From NCBI GenBank assembly GCA_030668025.1, contig DAOUUT010000024.1, positions 1 to 21,059 of the forward strand: a stretch of DNA of 21,059 nt, read 5' to 3'. Position 1 is the first letter of the stretch, and every line of letters starts with the position of its first letter. The notes under the pieces are model-generated. The model ran no database searches and was not told where the DNA came from. It saw nothing but the letters and a program-made list of their open reading frames with translations. This document shows, in pieces, positions 7,095 through 14,150 of this stretch. The position numbers and the translations under genes were made by a program. The DNA is from Promethearchaeota archaeon. Lineage in GTDB: Archaea; Asgardarchaeota; Lokiarchaeia; Sigynarchaeales; SOKP01.

Positions 7095-9080
7095 TTACAG
7101 ATAGTAGTATTTCTTCGTTAAATAATCTATTTCTTTCTCTTCCATATCAAATAATTCAAAAAGGAGTTTATCAATAATTTCTTGAACTAATTGTTGATTA
7201 TTTTGTTCTGTGGATTCGAATATTTCATTTAATAAATTCATATTCTTGTCGTTAGAAAAAAGTTCTAATTCAAGCATTTTTTCCTTGATTTCTTTTAATT
7301 CATGAGATTTCTTGACACTGGAGAACTTAATCATCCATTTAGCTAAGAGTTTTATTAAGGATATTTTAGAAACTTTTTCGGTAGATTGAAATATTTTTAA
7401 ATTTGGAATATATAATTGGTCTTCCAATTTCGTCTTACTTCTTTTGATTGAAATGTTACTAGCTTTAAATAAGAAATTAACTAATTTTGAATTTAAATAA
7501 GCAATAAAAAATAAATAATCTACTCTCGTCTCGTCATCTTTCGGCCATAAGAAGTAAGTATCTGAAGTTGCGTAATAAGCCTCTTCAGAATAGCCAAATA
7601 TGTTCTCATTTGAAATGTATTTTAAGAAAATCTTTTGGTTTTTGTCATATAAAGGCTCAAGGTTTGTTATAATCCGCTTGGTGTCAATCCCATTTCTAAT
7701 AATAAAACTGCCCCTTCGAGGAAAATACAAATCTTTTATGTTTTCTTTTGCGTTTTTTAAGATCTTTTCCAATTCCTCTTTGTATTGATGTAAATAGGAT
7801 GTTAGTGCGGGATATTTATTTATAAAAAGCCTATTCCTTTTAATTTTATCTCGATTTGTAAATTCTTCTTTATTTAAATATATGAGATAACCACTAAAAC
7901 CTTTCATTTCATAGCCATAAGGCTTAATGGATTTGCTTTTATAAATTTTTTTTAATCTTTTTTTTTCTTCCTCGTTTAATTTAACAAATTCACCGTTGAT
8001 TTTGATGAATACGTCGTTATCCCTATATTTTAGGTTCTCGTTAGGATTTAAAATAAAAATCTCGTCTTTAATTAATATAAGCCCATTTCTAATAATAAAT
8101 TGATCTTTTAAGAAAGATGTTTTACCTCTAATTATACAAAAGGACTTAATTTTATTAACAATGCTTTTTACTTCAATTGGATACAAAAGATTCCAACTGC
8201 CTTTACTATTTAACTCTCTATTAGTTAAGGCTGATTGATATCGCGTAACAAAATTGTGATTTAAGGAGTGTTTCAAGGAATGGTTCAACGTATCAAAAAT
8301 AACATTATTAGCGTTGTCATTTAATTGATTTTGAGGTTCAGAACTTGAAATTTGTACTACATCTATTTTCCTATTAGTTTTTTTTAGCTTATCGTTTTCT
8401 GTCTTCTTTTGAAGTGAAAAAATACAGTTATGCTGTCCAAGGGCATCTTTAAATACTCTTATCCTCGATAAATCAATATATTGAATTAAAAAACACTCGT
8501 CTAATATGTGTGGTTTCAAAAATTTAATACCAGTTTTTTTAGATTTAGTAATCCAATAATTTGTTGTGATATAAGAAAGAATTCCACCAGGATTTAACTT
8601 AGCTATTCCAAGGTGGATAAAGAAATAAAACAAATCCATATTGCCAACGAAGTATTCGCGACAAAAGGGATAATTTTTTATCAAGCTCTGAAAAACTTTT
8701 GCGTTATAATTTTGTCCTAAGTAAGGCGGGTTTCCAATTATAATATCAAATTTTTCGTTAATATCTGAACCTAAAAAATTCTCAAAACGAAATTGAACTT
8801 TTGGATAATTTTTAACCAATTGCGATTTTAAACGATTATCAATTTCATAGGCAGTAATGTTTGTGAGATTATTTTCCAAGAGAGGTTTTAAAAAAACACC
8901 TTCCCCTGTTGTAGGATCAAGAATCTTTAAATCGTTAATTTTAATATTAAATGTATCTTCATAGTTTAAAGTTTTAAGTAGCTCGAGAACATTTGAAACC
9001 ATAAACTTAGCAATATAGCTAGGTGTAAAAATTTGTCCAATAACAGCATTTTGTTGTTTTATATCCTTTTGTGTGTCCAT
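7095..9080 (-). CDS. N6-adenine DNA methyltransferase, TaqI/Eco57I-like
   Basis: The 661-residue protein begins with the GQIFTP motif (15-20) of gamma-type adenine methylases. S-adenosylmethionine motif I is DPTTGEG (55-61), an acidic residue follows at E79, and the catalytic motif IV is NPPY (117-120). The last ~350 residues resemble a TaqI-like target-recognition domain, with 'YFLWP...YLFFIAYLNSKLVNFLFK' near 530-565 as the clearest stretch, followed by charged helices. No nuclease domain precedes the methylase part and no restriction nuclease is adjacent. It is therefore an orphan or regulatory methylase, or a modification subunit whose partner lies elsewhere. The ATG at 9080 has no Shine-Dalgarno site; a perfect palindrome lies 15 nt upstream. 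A core MetE-like gene follows after 2 nt. Confidence 0.88.
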   Translation of the reverse strand: MDTQKDIKQQNAVIGQIFTPSYIAKFMVSNVLELLKTLNYEDTFNIKINDLKILDPTTGEGVFLKPLLENNLTNITAYEIDNRLKSQLVKNYPKVQFRFENFLGSDINEKFDIIIGNPPYLGQNYNAKVFQSLIKNYPFCREYFVGNMDLFYFFIHLGIAKLNPGGILSYITTNYWITKSKKTGIKFLKPHILDECFLIQYIDLSRIRVFKDALGQHNCIFSLQKKTENDKLKKTNRKIDVVQISSSEPQNQLNDNANNVIFDTLNHSLKHSLNHNFVTRYQSALTNRELNSKGSWNLLYPIEVKSIVNKIKSFCIIRGKTSFLKDQFIIRNGLILIKDEIFILNPNENLKYRDNDVFIKINGEFVKLNEEEKKRLKKIYKSKSIKPYGYEMKGFSGYLIYLNKEEFTNRDKIKRNRLFINKYPALTSYLHQYKEELEKILKNAKENIKDLYFPRRGSFIIRNGIDTKRIITNLEPLYDKNQKIFLKYISNENIFGYSEEAYYATSDTYFLWPKDDETRVDYLFFIAYLNSKLVNFLFKASNISIKRSKTKLEDQLYIPNLKIFQSTEKVSKISLIKLLAKWMIKFSSVKKSHELKEIKEKMLELELFSNDKNMNLLNEIFESTEQNNQQLVQEIIDKLLFELFDMEEKEIDYLTKKYYYL

Positions 9081-9094
9081 ATAATCTTAATATT

Positions 9095-9106
9095 AGGTTA
9101 TAACCT
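9095..9106. promoter_or_regulatory. 12-bp perfect palindrome in the DNA methylase promoter
   Basis: AGGTTATAACCT is fully self-complementary and centred about 20 nt before the methylase ATG at 9080. It contains TTATAA, so it may be both the TATA element of a leaderless transcript and an operator. No second copy was seen in the window. Confidence 0.45.
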
Positions 9107-9168
9107 CTAAAAAGGTGATGTTTTTCTAAAAAGAAAGGCAAAAAAAGATGAAGTTTTATTTATTACTG

Positions 9169-10695
9169 TTAATGGTCGTGATTATGACCGTGGTGCTCCA
9201 TTTTTATGTTGACTGGTCTTAGAGAGCCGATAGCCCAGCCAGTAACTTCGTTTAATGACGGATGAATAACCATAGATCTGTAAATAGGCATAAAAGATCC
9301 TCCTTCTGGACACGCGCGAGATAATTTAGGGATATCTTTCTCCCCAGAAGATTCTGGTAAGACACATGTAAATCCGGAATTCATTAAATAGACGAAAGGT
9401 TGCACCAAGATCGCTGCGTGTGGTCCAACAATATGAGCTCCTAAAATTCTATAGGATTTGTCAACAACTAATTTGACGAATCCATCGTCATCATCGTTAT
9501 TACTGAAGCCCATAGCGTAACCCTTTGCTACCGTGGAATATTGTTTTATAGCAACATAAATTTCATAACCTTTATCAATAGCTTCCTTTTCCGTCATCCC
9601 TACGTGACCAATTTGAGGATAAGTAAAAATTGCCCAGGGGACTGCTGAATAATCTACAGATTTTATTTGTTCCTTTGGAGCAAAAATATTATTAGTACAT
9701 ATCTCTGCTTCGTAATTCGCTTTATGTCTAAACTGATAACGCCCATTGGCATCACCTATACACCAAATATCCTTTTTAGTCGTTTCCAAATATTGATTGG
9801 TTGTTACCCATCCGCGTTTATCAGTCTGAACGCCAGTTTTCTCGACATTCAGGATGTCTGCGTTTGAGCGTCTCCCCGTAGCTACTAAAATTTCCTCGCC
9901 TTTAACTTCTTTCTTCTCACCTGTATTAACGTTTTCTATAACAACAACTTTTAAATTACCCTCTTTTCTGGCTTTAATTGCCTTATAATTTACTAAAACG
10001 GTCATATATTTTCCAAAGCTCCTTTCGAGAAGCGCACTAATTTCTGGTTCTTCGGTTACTACTAAACGCGGTAGCATTTCTACTATAGTAACTTCGGTCC
10101 CCATAGTTGAGAAAATATGGGCGAATTCAGCAGCAATTACACCCCCTCCAATAATTATAAGACTGTCCCAAGGCTTTGCGGGGAATTTCTCGCCAAAAAA
10201 GCTTCTATTGGTTATATATCCTATTTCTTCTAAACCTTCTATTGGAGGGATAAAAGACCGACTGCCGGAAGCGATAACAAATCGTTCTCCTTTAAATTTT
10301 CCAAGGCTCTCCTTTCCATCGATCGATTTTACTTCCATTTTGTAATCTCCAATAAATTCGCCAACTCCACGATACAACTTAAGATTTGGAACATGCGACA
10401 ATCCTTGCTCCATTTCGTTACTCTCATCGATTTGCGTCCACATTCTTTTAGCTATTAAATCCCAATCTATTTTTTCTACTCTAAATTCTACACCAACTTT
10501 GCTAGCATGTTGGGCTTCACGAATTAAATCAGCTGGATGGACCAAAACCTTTGAAGGAATACAACCGCGCGTTAAACAAGTACCGCCTAATTTGGTATCT
10601 TCTATTAAAGCACATTTTAACCCCCTTTGCAGACCCGCGTTTAATACGTTTAAACCGGCTCCAGACCCAATAACAACTAAATCATAATTCTCCAT
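9169..10695 (-). CDS. Dihydrolipoamide dehydrogenase-like FAD/NAD disulfide oxidoreductase
   Basis: This 508-residue flavoprotein has the class I pyridine nucleotide-disulfide reductase layout. It has FAD motif VVIGSGAGLNVLNAG (7-21), redox disulfide C40 and C45 in GGTCLTRGCIPSK, and an NAD motif IIGGGVIAAEFA with an acidic residue at the end of the second strand (favours NADH). A second FAD segment is CIGDANG, and the dimer-domain pair is HPSLNE near 478-483. Just before that His is an extra stretch of roughly 25 residues containing two Cys (about 444 and 462) not found in standard enzymes. The chain ends in a His-rich tail, HHGHNHDH. No lipoyl or 2-oxoacid dehydrogenase genes are nearby, so the substrate may be another disulfide or a metal-linked thiol. 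It probably has its own promoter. Confidence 0.88.
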   Translation of the reverse strand: MENYDLVVIGSGAGLNVLNAGLQRGLKCALIEDTKLGGTCLTRGCIPSKVLVHPADLIREAQHASKVGVEFRVEKIDWDLIAKRMWTQIDESNEMEQGLSHVPNLKLYRGVGEFIGDYKMEVKSIDGKESLGKFKGERFVIASGSRSFIPPIEGLEEIGYITNRSFFGEKFPAKPWDSLIIIGGGVIAAEFAHIFSTMGTEVTIVEMLPRLVVTEEPEISALLERSFGKYMTVLVNYKAIKARKEGNLKVVVIENVNTGEKKEVKGEEILVATGRRSNADILNVEKTGVQTDKRGWVTTNQYLETTKKDIWCIGDANGRYQFRHKANYEAEICTNNIFAPKEQIKSVDYSAVPWAIFTYPQIGHVGMTEKEAIDKGYEIYVAIKQYSTVAKGYAMGFSNNDDDDGFVKLVVDKSYRILGAHIVGPHAAILVQPFVYLMNSGFTCVLPESSGEKDIPKLSRACPEGGSFMPIYRSMVIHPSLNEVTGWAIGSLRPVNIKMEHHGHNHDH

Positions 10696-10827
10696 ACATT
10701 CAATTTTATCTATATCACTTTTAAAGTTTTTACTAATTTTTTATTGATTACTCGAAAAATGAGACGTATTAGGACGTCTTGCTCCTATTTAAATAGTTTT
10801 AAGGCACTAATAAAAGAAGTTTATATA

Positions 10828-12018
10828 TTACCTTCGCATTTTAATAAAACCGCCAGATTTCATTAACGCGCAAGGTTTAAGGTATTTTTTACCGCTTATT
10901 TTTACAAACTCTTCTAACATTTCAGACCATTTTTCGTAATTTCTTTTTCCAGGACCAAAAGGTCCGGGGATGCTCGTTCCAGTCAACATCACATCATCAA
11001 TAATTTTGTATCCAGAAACAATACCATCTTCTAAAAGCTTGCATCCCTCATTTAACATTATGGCCATTGACATTTCAGGATTAAAGATGCCGGCTTTTCT
11101 ATCTAAATTTATTTTTGGTTTCCCACTCGTCCAATTGTAAAAACCTCTTCCGGTTTTTCTCCCCAAATTTCCCTCCATTACGAGATTTGTTAGAACCTTA
11201 CCAGGGCTAAAATCGGGAGAAAAAATTTCTTCATAACTTTTCAAGACATTGTAAGAAACATCTACGCCAAGATAGTCTGTTAACTCGCATGGTCCCATTG
11301 GAACTAATTTCCTTGCCTCAGCATCGGCATCAATTTGTTCCCATGGAATACCTTTCTCGAAAGCTTGTTCAAGCACCCAATTAAAATAAATAATTGGTGG
11401 AGTGAGTAATCTATTTGCAATAAACCCGGGGCTCTCTTTCTGAATTCGAACGGAAAGTCGTTTTCCTTTGAGACAAGGCAACTTTTTACCAATTAGTACT
11501 CCAATATCCAAAGCTTCTTCATTTGTTTTTTCACCTCTCATCACTTCAACGCAGCATTGAAGGATAACCGGAAGGAAAAAATGCATTCCAATAACTTTTT
11601 CTGGTCTATTTGAATCTTCAGCTATCTCTGTTATTCTAAATGTAGATGTATTTGAGGCCAAAATACAGTGAGGAGGCGAGTTTTCCATAATAATTTTACA
11701 CACTTTTTTTTTAATTTCTATTTTTTCAACGACCGCTTCAAATACAAAATCAACTCCTTTAACCGCAGATGTTAAATCTATCGATTTCTTGCATCTTGCC
11801 ATGATATTCGAAACGGATGCTCCTTCACCTAATTTGTCTTTTGCTTCAACTTTTTTTAAACCTTCTTCAATTTTAGCTAAGCCATTGTTAACAATATCGT
11901 CTTTAATATCAACTAATGTTACGTTATATCCCGCCATTAAAGCAACTTGGGCAATGCCATAACCCATAACTCCCGCCCCAACAACAGCAATGTTTTTTAT
12001 ATTACTTATATCAACCAT
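10828..12018 (-). CDS. 3-hydroxyacyl-CoA dehydrogenase
   Basis: The 396-residue enzyme oxidises 3-hydroxyacyl-CoA to 3-oxoacyl-CoA with NAD+, a step of beta-oxidation or butyrate-type metabolism. The Rossmann motif is VVGAGVMGYGIA (12-23) with D37 after the second strand. Active-site residues by comparison are H146 and E158, with S122/N123 in ASNTS and N202 in GFIANRLL. The motif normally read as HFFNP is HFFLP here, so its Asn is replaced by Leu. Two C-terminal helical domains are present: the first at about 196-300 and a second at about 310-390 with 'NEGCKLLEDGIVSGYKIIDD' and 'GPFGPG'. That is why it is longer than the ~290-residue single enzyme. No enoyl-CoA hydratase domain is fused. The gene stands alone between non-coding gaps, with a TATA-like TATTTAAAATAG upstream. 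Confidence 0.9.
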   Translation of the reverse strand: MVDISNIKNIAVVGAGVMGYGIAQVALMAGYNVTLVDIKDDIVNNGLAKIEEGLKKVEAKDKLGEGASVSNIMARCKKSIDLTSAVKGVDFVFEAVVEKIEIKKKVCKIIMENSPPHCILASNTSTFRITEIAEDSNRPEKVIGMHFFLPVILQCCVEVMRGEKTNEEALDIGVLIGKKLPCLKGKRLSVRIQKESPGFIANRLLTPPIIYFNWVLEQAFEKGIPWEQIDADAEARKLVPMGPCELTDYLGVDVSYNVLKSYEEIFSPDFSPGKVLTNLVMEGNLGRKTGRGFYNWTSGKPKINLDRKAGIFNPEMSMAIMLNEGCKLLEDGIVSGYKIIDDVMLTGTSIPGPFGPGKRNYEKWSEMLEEFVKISGKKYLKPCALMKSGGFIKMRR

Positions 12019-12254
12019 TTTTTTTGCTAACTCTTAAAATTGAGATATCTATTTTAAATATACTCATAAATATTAAACATTTATGTTAATGAATTAAATC
12101 TGGAAATATTCTCTTTGAAAAATAGATTGATGTTCTCAACATATCCTCAATACTAGGATTACTTTATGTCGCATAGAAAAATGCTGTTATAAAATGATGA
12201 AAATTTAAAGCAAAGAATGAAAAAGATAAAAAAATAAGAGATATTTATTTACTT

Positions 12255-13190
12255 CTAGTTTTTGAGAATATCCATTAATTTAGGGAATATTCGAGGGTAA
12301 TGTACAGCCATACAGTGAATTCCATCAATGAGATTTTTCTGTTTAAGCTCATCAATGAAAGGTTTGAAAAGTTCATAATTATATTGGTCGTACAACTCCT
12401 TTTTCTGTTTTTTGTCTGTGACGTCCTTCTTTACGCTCTTCCACTTAGCCAAGATCTCCTTAGGGACGCTTACGCCCGGGACAAAAGTATCGAAACCTTT
12501 AGCAATTCCATACGACTTCATTGGAAAGATTCCGAGCAGGATAGGTACTTTATACTTCCTGATTTCTGTTAGAAATTCTATCGTGCGATCAAGATCGTAA
12601 ACTACTTGGGTTTGTATAAATTCGCAACCCGCTTCTGCTTTTCTACCAATTTTCAAAATTTCTGGCCCCATTGGATCAGAATTAGGATTTGCTGCGCCCC
12701 CCACATGTAATTTTGGAGGATCTTCAATCTCATGACCGTTAATAGAACCTTTATCAACCATTTCCCGTACGAGCTTAATTAAAGTTGCTGAATCAAGATC
12801 GAAAACTGGTTTGGATTCAGGCATGTCACCCAATGCAGTGTGGTCGCCCGTAAGAGAGAGTATATTGTGAATTCCAAGAGCCTGAGCGCCCATTATCATG
12901 CCAGCAATACCTAGTTTATTAACATCTCTCACGGTCATCTGCCAAACGCATTCCAAGCCAGTAGCTTTTTGAATTAAATGCGTGGCTGCCATAGAATTTA
13001 TTGTTACTATTCCCAAAGGACTATCTGTTACATTTGCGGCAATAACATACGGAGCTATCTGCTTCGCTTCTTCTATCGTATGGGAAAGATCACAAGTTTT
13101 TTCGGGTTCAAGTTCGCCAGTTAATATAAAATCACCCTTTGCAAGAGCTTCCCCTAATTTTGAATATGATTTTGCTTCTGTCATTTTCAT
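12255..13190 (-). CDS. metF: Methylenetetrahydrofolate reductase, FAD subunit (MetF)
   Basis: MetF reduces 5,10-methylene- to 5-methyl-tetrahydrofolate on FAD. The protein opens with 'FILTGELEPEKTCD', whose Glu is the catalytic acid position of the family. It continues with 'YVIAANVTDSPLG', 'LSLTGDH' and 'GAAANPNSDP', all strong MetF landmarks of the TIM barrel. The frame extends to an ATG at 13202, but GGAGGT (13195-13200) overlaps the metV stop and sits 5 nt before ATG at 13190. That start is preferred (311 residues), giving a 2-nt gap to metV and tight translational coupling. Pairing with MetV is the arrangement of acetogens, where the complex gets electrons through MetV from a partner oxidoreductase. 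No RnfC2 or Hdr gene is adjacent, so the donor is unknown. Confidence 0.93.
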   Translation of the reverse strand: MKMTEAKSYSKLGEALAKGDFILTGELEPEKTCDLSHTIEEAKQIAPYVIAANVTDSPLGIVTINSMAATHLIQKATGLECVWQMTVRDVNKLGIAGMIMGAQALGIHNILSLTGDHTALGDMPESKPVFDLDSATLIKLVREMVDKGSINGHEIEDPPKLHVGGAANPNSDPMGPEILKIGRKAEAGCEFIQTQVVYDLDRTIEFLTEIRKYKVPILLGIFPMKSYGIAKGFDTFVPGVSVPKEILAKWKSVKKDVTDKKQKKELYDQYNYELFKPFIDELKQKNLIDGIHCMAVHYPRIFPKLMDILKN

Positions 13191-13192
13191 AT

Positions 13193-13858
13193 CTACCTCC
13201 ATACTACTTCTCGTTGATGACCAGATTTACTCCAATCTACTGGGGGTCTCAATTTAGAGAAATTGTCTAATTGTCCTAACTCTTTTAAACGGTTATAAAT
13301 TAATACCCAACCACAATCTTTCTCGTAATTGCCAACTTCACATTTTCCATCTACCATTCCACCACATGGACCGTTCATAAGTGCTTTCGCGCAAGTGGTT
13401 ATTGGACATATCCCTCCAGTTTCGTTCAACAAACAATCACCGCACCCTCGACAGCGCATATAGAAACGACCGATACGTTCCGTCATTCCCATGAACTCCG
13501 TATTATTAGAGATAAAGACAGGAATGTGAGAATACTTGTTGTGTAAGACTTGATTAATGCTTGCAACTCCTAAACCACAGCTTAACGTCAAGATCGCGTC
13601 GATTTCGCCTAATTCGGCAATAATATTTCTGAACTCTTTCTTCATTACTCTGTTATCGCAGACTTCTTTTGGAATTATAATTGTTTTAATTTCAAAACCT
13701 TCCTTCTCCAATTTTTCTGCCATTTCTTGGGCTCCTTCTTCACCACCCGTCTGACACATTGCGGCACATGAACCACAAGAAACGATCCCTATTTTATTAA
13801 CACCTTTTAAAGCTGTAAGAACTTCTTCAAATGGTTTTTTAGTAGTAATTATTGTAAT
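13193..13858 (-). CDS. metV: MetV, iron-sulfur/zinc subunit of methylenetetrahydrofolate reductase, probable AUU start
   Basis: The C-terminal part carries the dense cysteine pattern of the MTHFR C-terminal family (CRGCGDC, GICPITTC, NGPCGG, GKC, DCGW). The conserved N-terminus also belongs to MetV: 'KPFEEVLTALKGVNKIGIVSCGSCAAMCQTGGE', with C28, C31 and C35. The first ATG (13759) lies inside that conserved cysteine block and would cut it off. Upstream to the in-frame TAA at 13882-13880 there is no ATG, GTG or TTG. GGTGG at 13866-13870 is 7 nt before ATT at 13858, so an AUU start (221 residues) is the best reading. ATA at 13852 is an alternative, as is a sequencing error. MetV shuttles electrons to MetF, encoded 2 nt downstream. 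Confidence 0.85.
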   Translation of the reverse strand: MTIITTKKPFEEVLTALKGVNKIGIVSCGSCAAMCQTGGEEGAQEMAEKLEKEGFEIKTIIIPKEVCDNRVMKKEFRNIIAELGEIDAILTLSCGLGVASINQVLHNKYSHIPVFISNNTEFMGMTERIGRFYMRCRGCGDCLLNETGGICPITTCAKALMNGPCGGMVDGKCEVGNYEKDCGWVLIYNRLKELGQLDNFSKLRPPVDWSKSGHQREVVWR

Positions 13859-13864
13859 TTGATA

Positions 13865-13875
13865 TCCACCTTTTT
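13865..13875 (-). promoter_or_regulatory. Shine-Dalgarno site pointing to a non-canonical metV start
   Basis: AAAAAGGTGGA on the minus strand is the only ribosome site near the conserved N-terminus of MetV. The GGTGG core is 7 nt from ATT at 13858. No standard start codon is within its reach in frame. Confidence 0.6.
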
Positions 13876-13949
13876 TACTTTATAAAAAATTAAATACTTA
13901 TGATAAATAAATTAATGAAATTATTAAAATTTAATTTTTTTAGATCAAA

Positions 13950-13963
13950 GGTAAACATTTACC
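13950..13963. promoter_or_regulatory. Inverted repeat GGTAAA-N2-TTTACC upstream of metVF
   Basis: A perfect 6-bp-arm dyad with a CA centre lies about 92 nt before the proposed metV start. It is one of the few GC-containing symmetrical sites in the gap. An operator for metVF is plausible but not shown. Confidence 0.4.
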
Positions 13964-14006
13964 ATGACTAAATTTATTGTCAAATTGATAATTATTATAT
14001 TTTTAA

Positions 14007-14030
14007 TGACGATTTTCTAAATAATCGTCA
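14007..14030. repeat. Inverted repeat TGACGATT-N8-AATCGTCA
   Basis: Perfect 8-bp arms (14007-14014 and 14023-14030) can form a stem-loop in either transcript. The repeat lies between the end of the membrane-protein gene (14151) and the start of metV (13858), both on the minus strand. It could be a terminator/processing hairpin of the former or a far-upstream regulatory site of the latter. A short poly-T follows on the minus side of the left arm only weakly. Confidence 0.45.
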
Positions 14031-14089
14031 AAAATATCAACATAATGATCAGATTTAAAAATGACTATTATTAAAATGGATGTATTGTG

Positions 14090-14113
14090 AAAAATAAAAA
14101 AAATAAAAAAAAA
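14090..14113 (-). terminator. Oligo-T terminator tract after the membrane-protein gene
   Basis: Read on the minus strand this is a run of almost only T (T9, T8 and T5 blocks broken by single A), 38 nt past the stop at 14151. Archaeal termination commonly needs only such T-rich tracts. No hairpin is required or seen directly in front. Confidence 0.4.
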
Positions 14114-14150
14114 TTTCTATTGTTATATTAAATCCAAATATAAAAGCCCG

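Noticed and set aside
7095..9080. A complete restriction-modification or BREX/DISARM-like defence system
   Set aside because: Only a methylase is present; no nuclease, helicase, PglZ or other defence gene is adjacent, and the N-terminus lacks a nuclease domain.
13557..13754. Plus-strand frame with hydrophobic residues
   Set aside because: Antisense to metV; the hydrophobic look comes from the complement of charged helices.
13865..14150. SAM or cobalamin riboswitch in front of metVF
   Set aside because: The gap has two simple dyads but none of the conserved cores of known riboswitches, and these are not usual in archaea.
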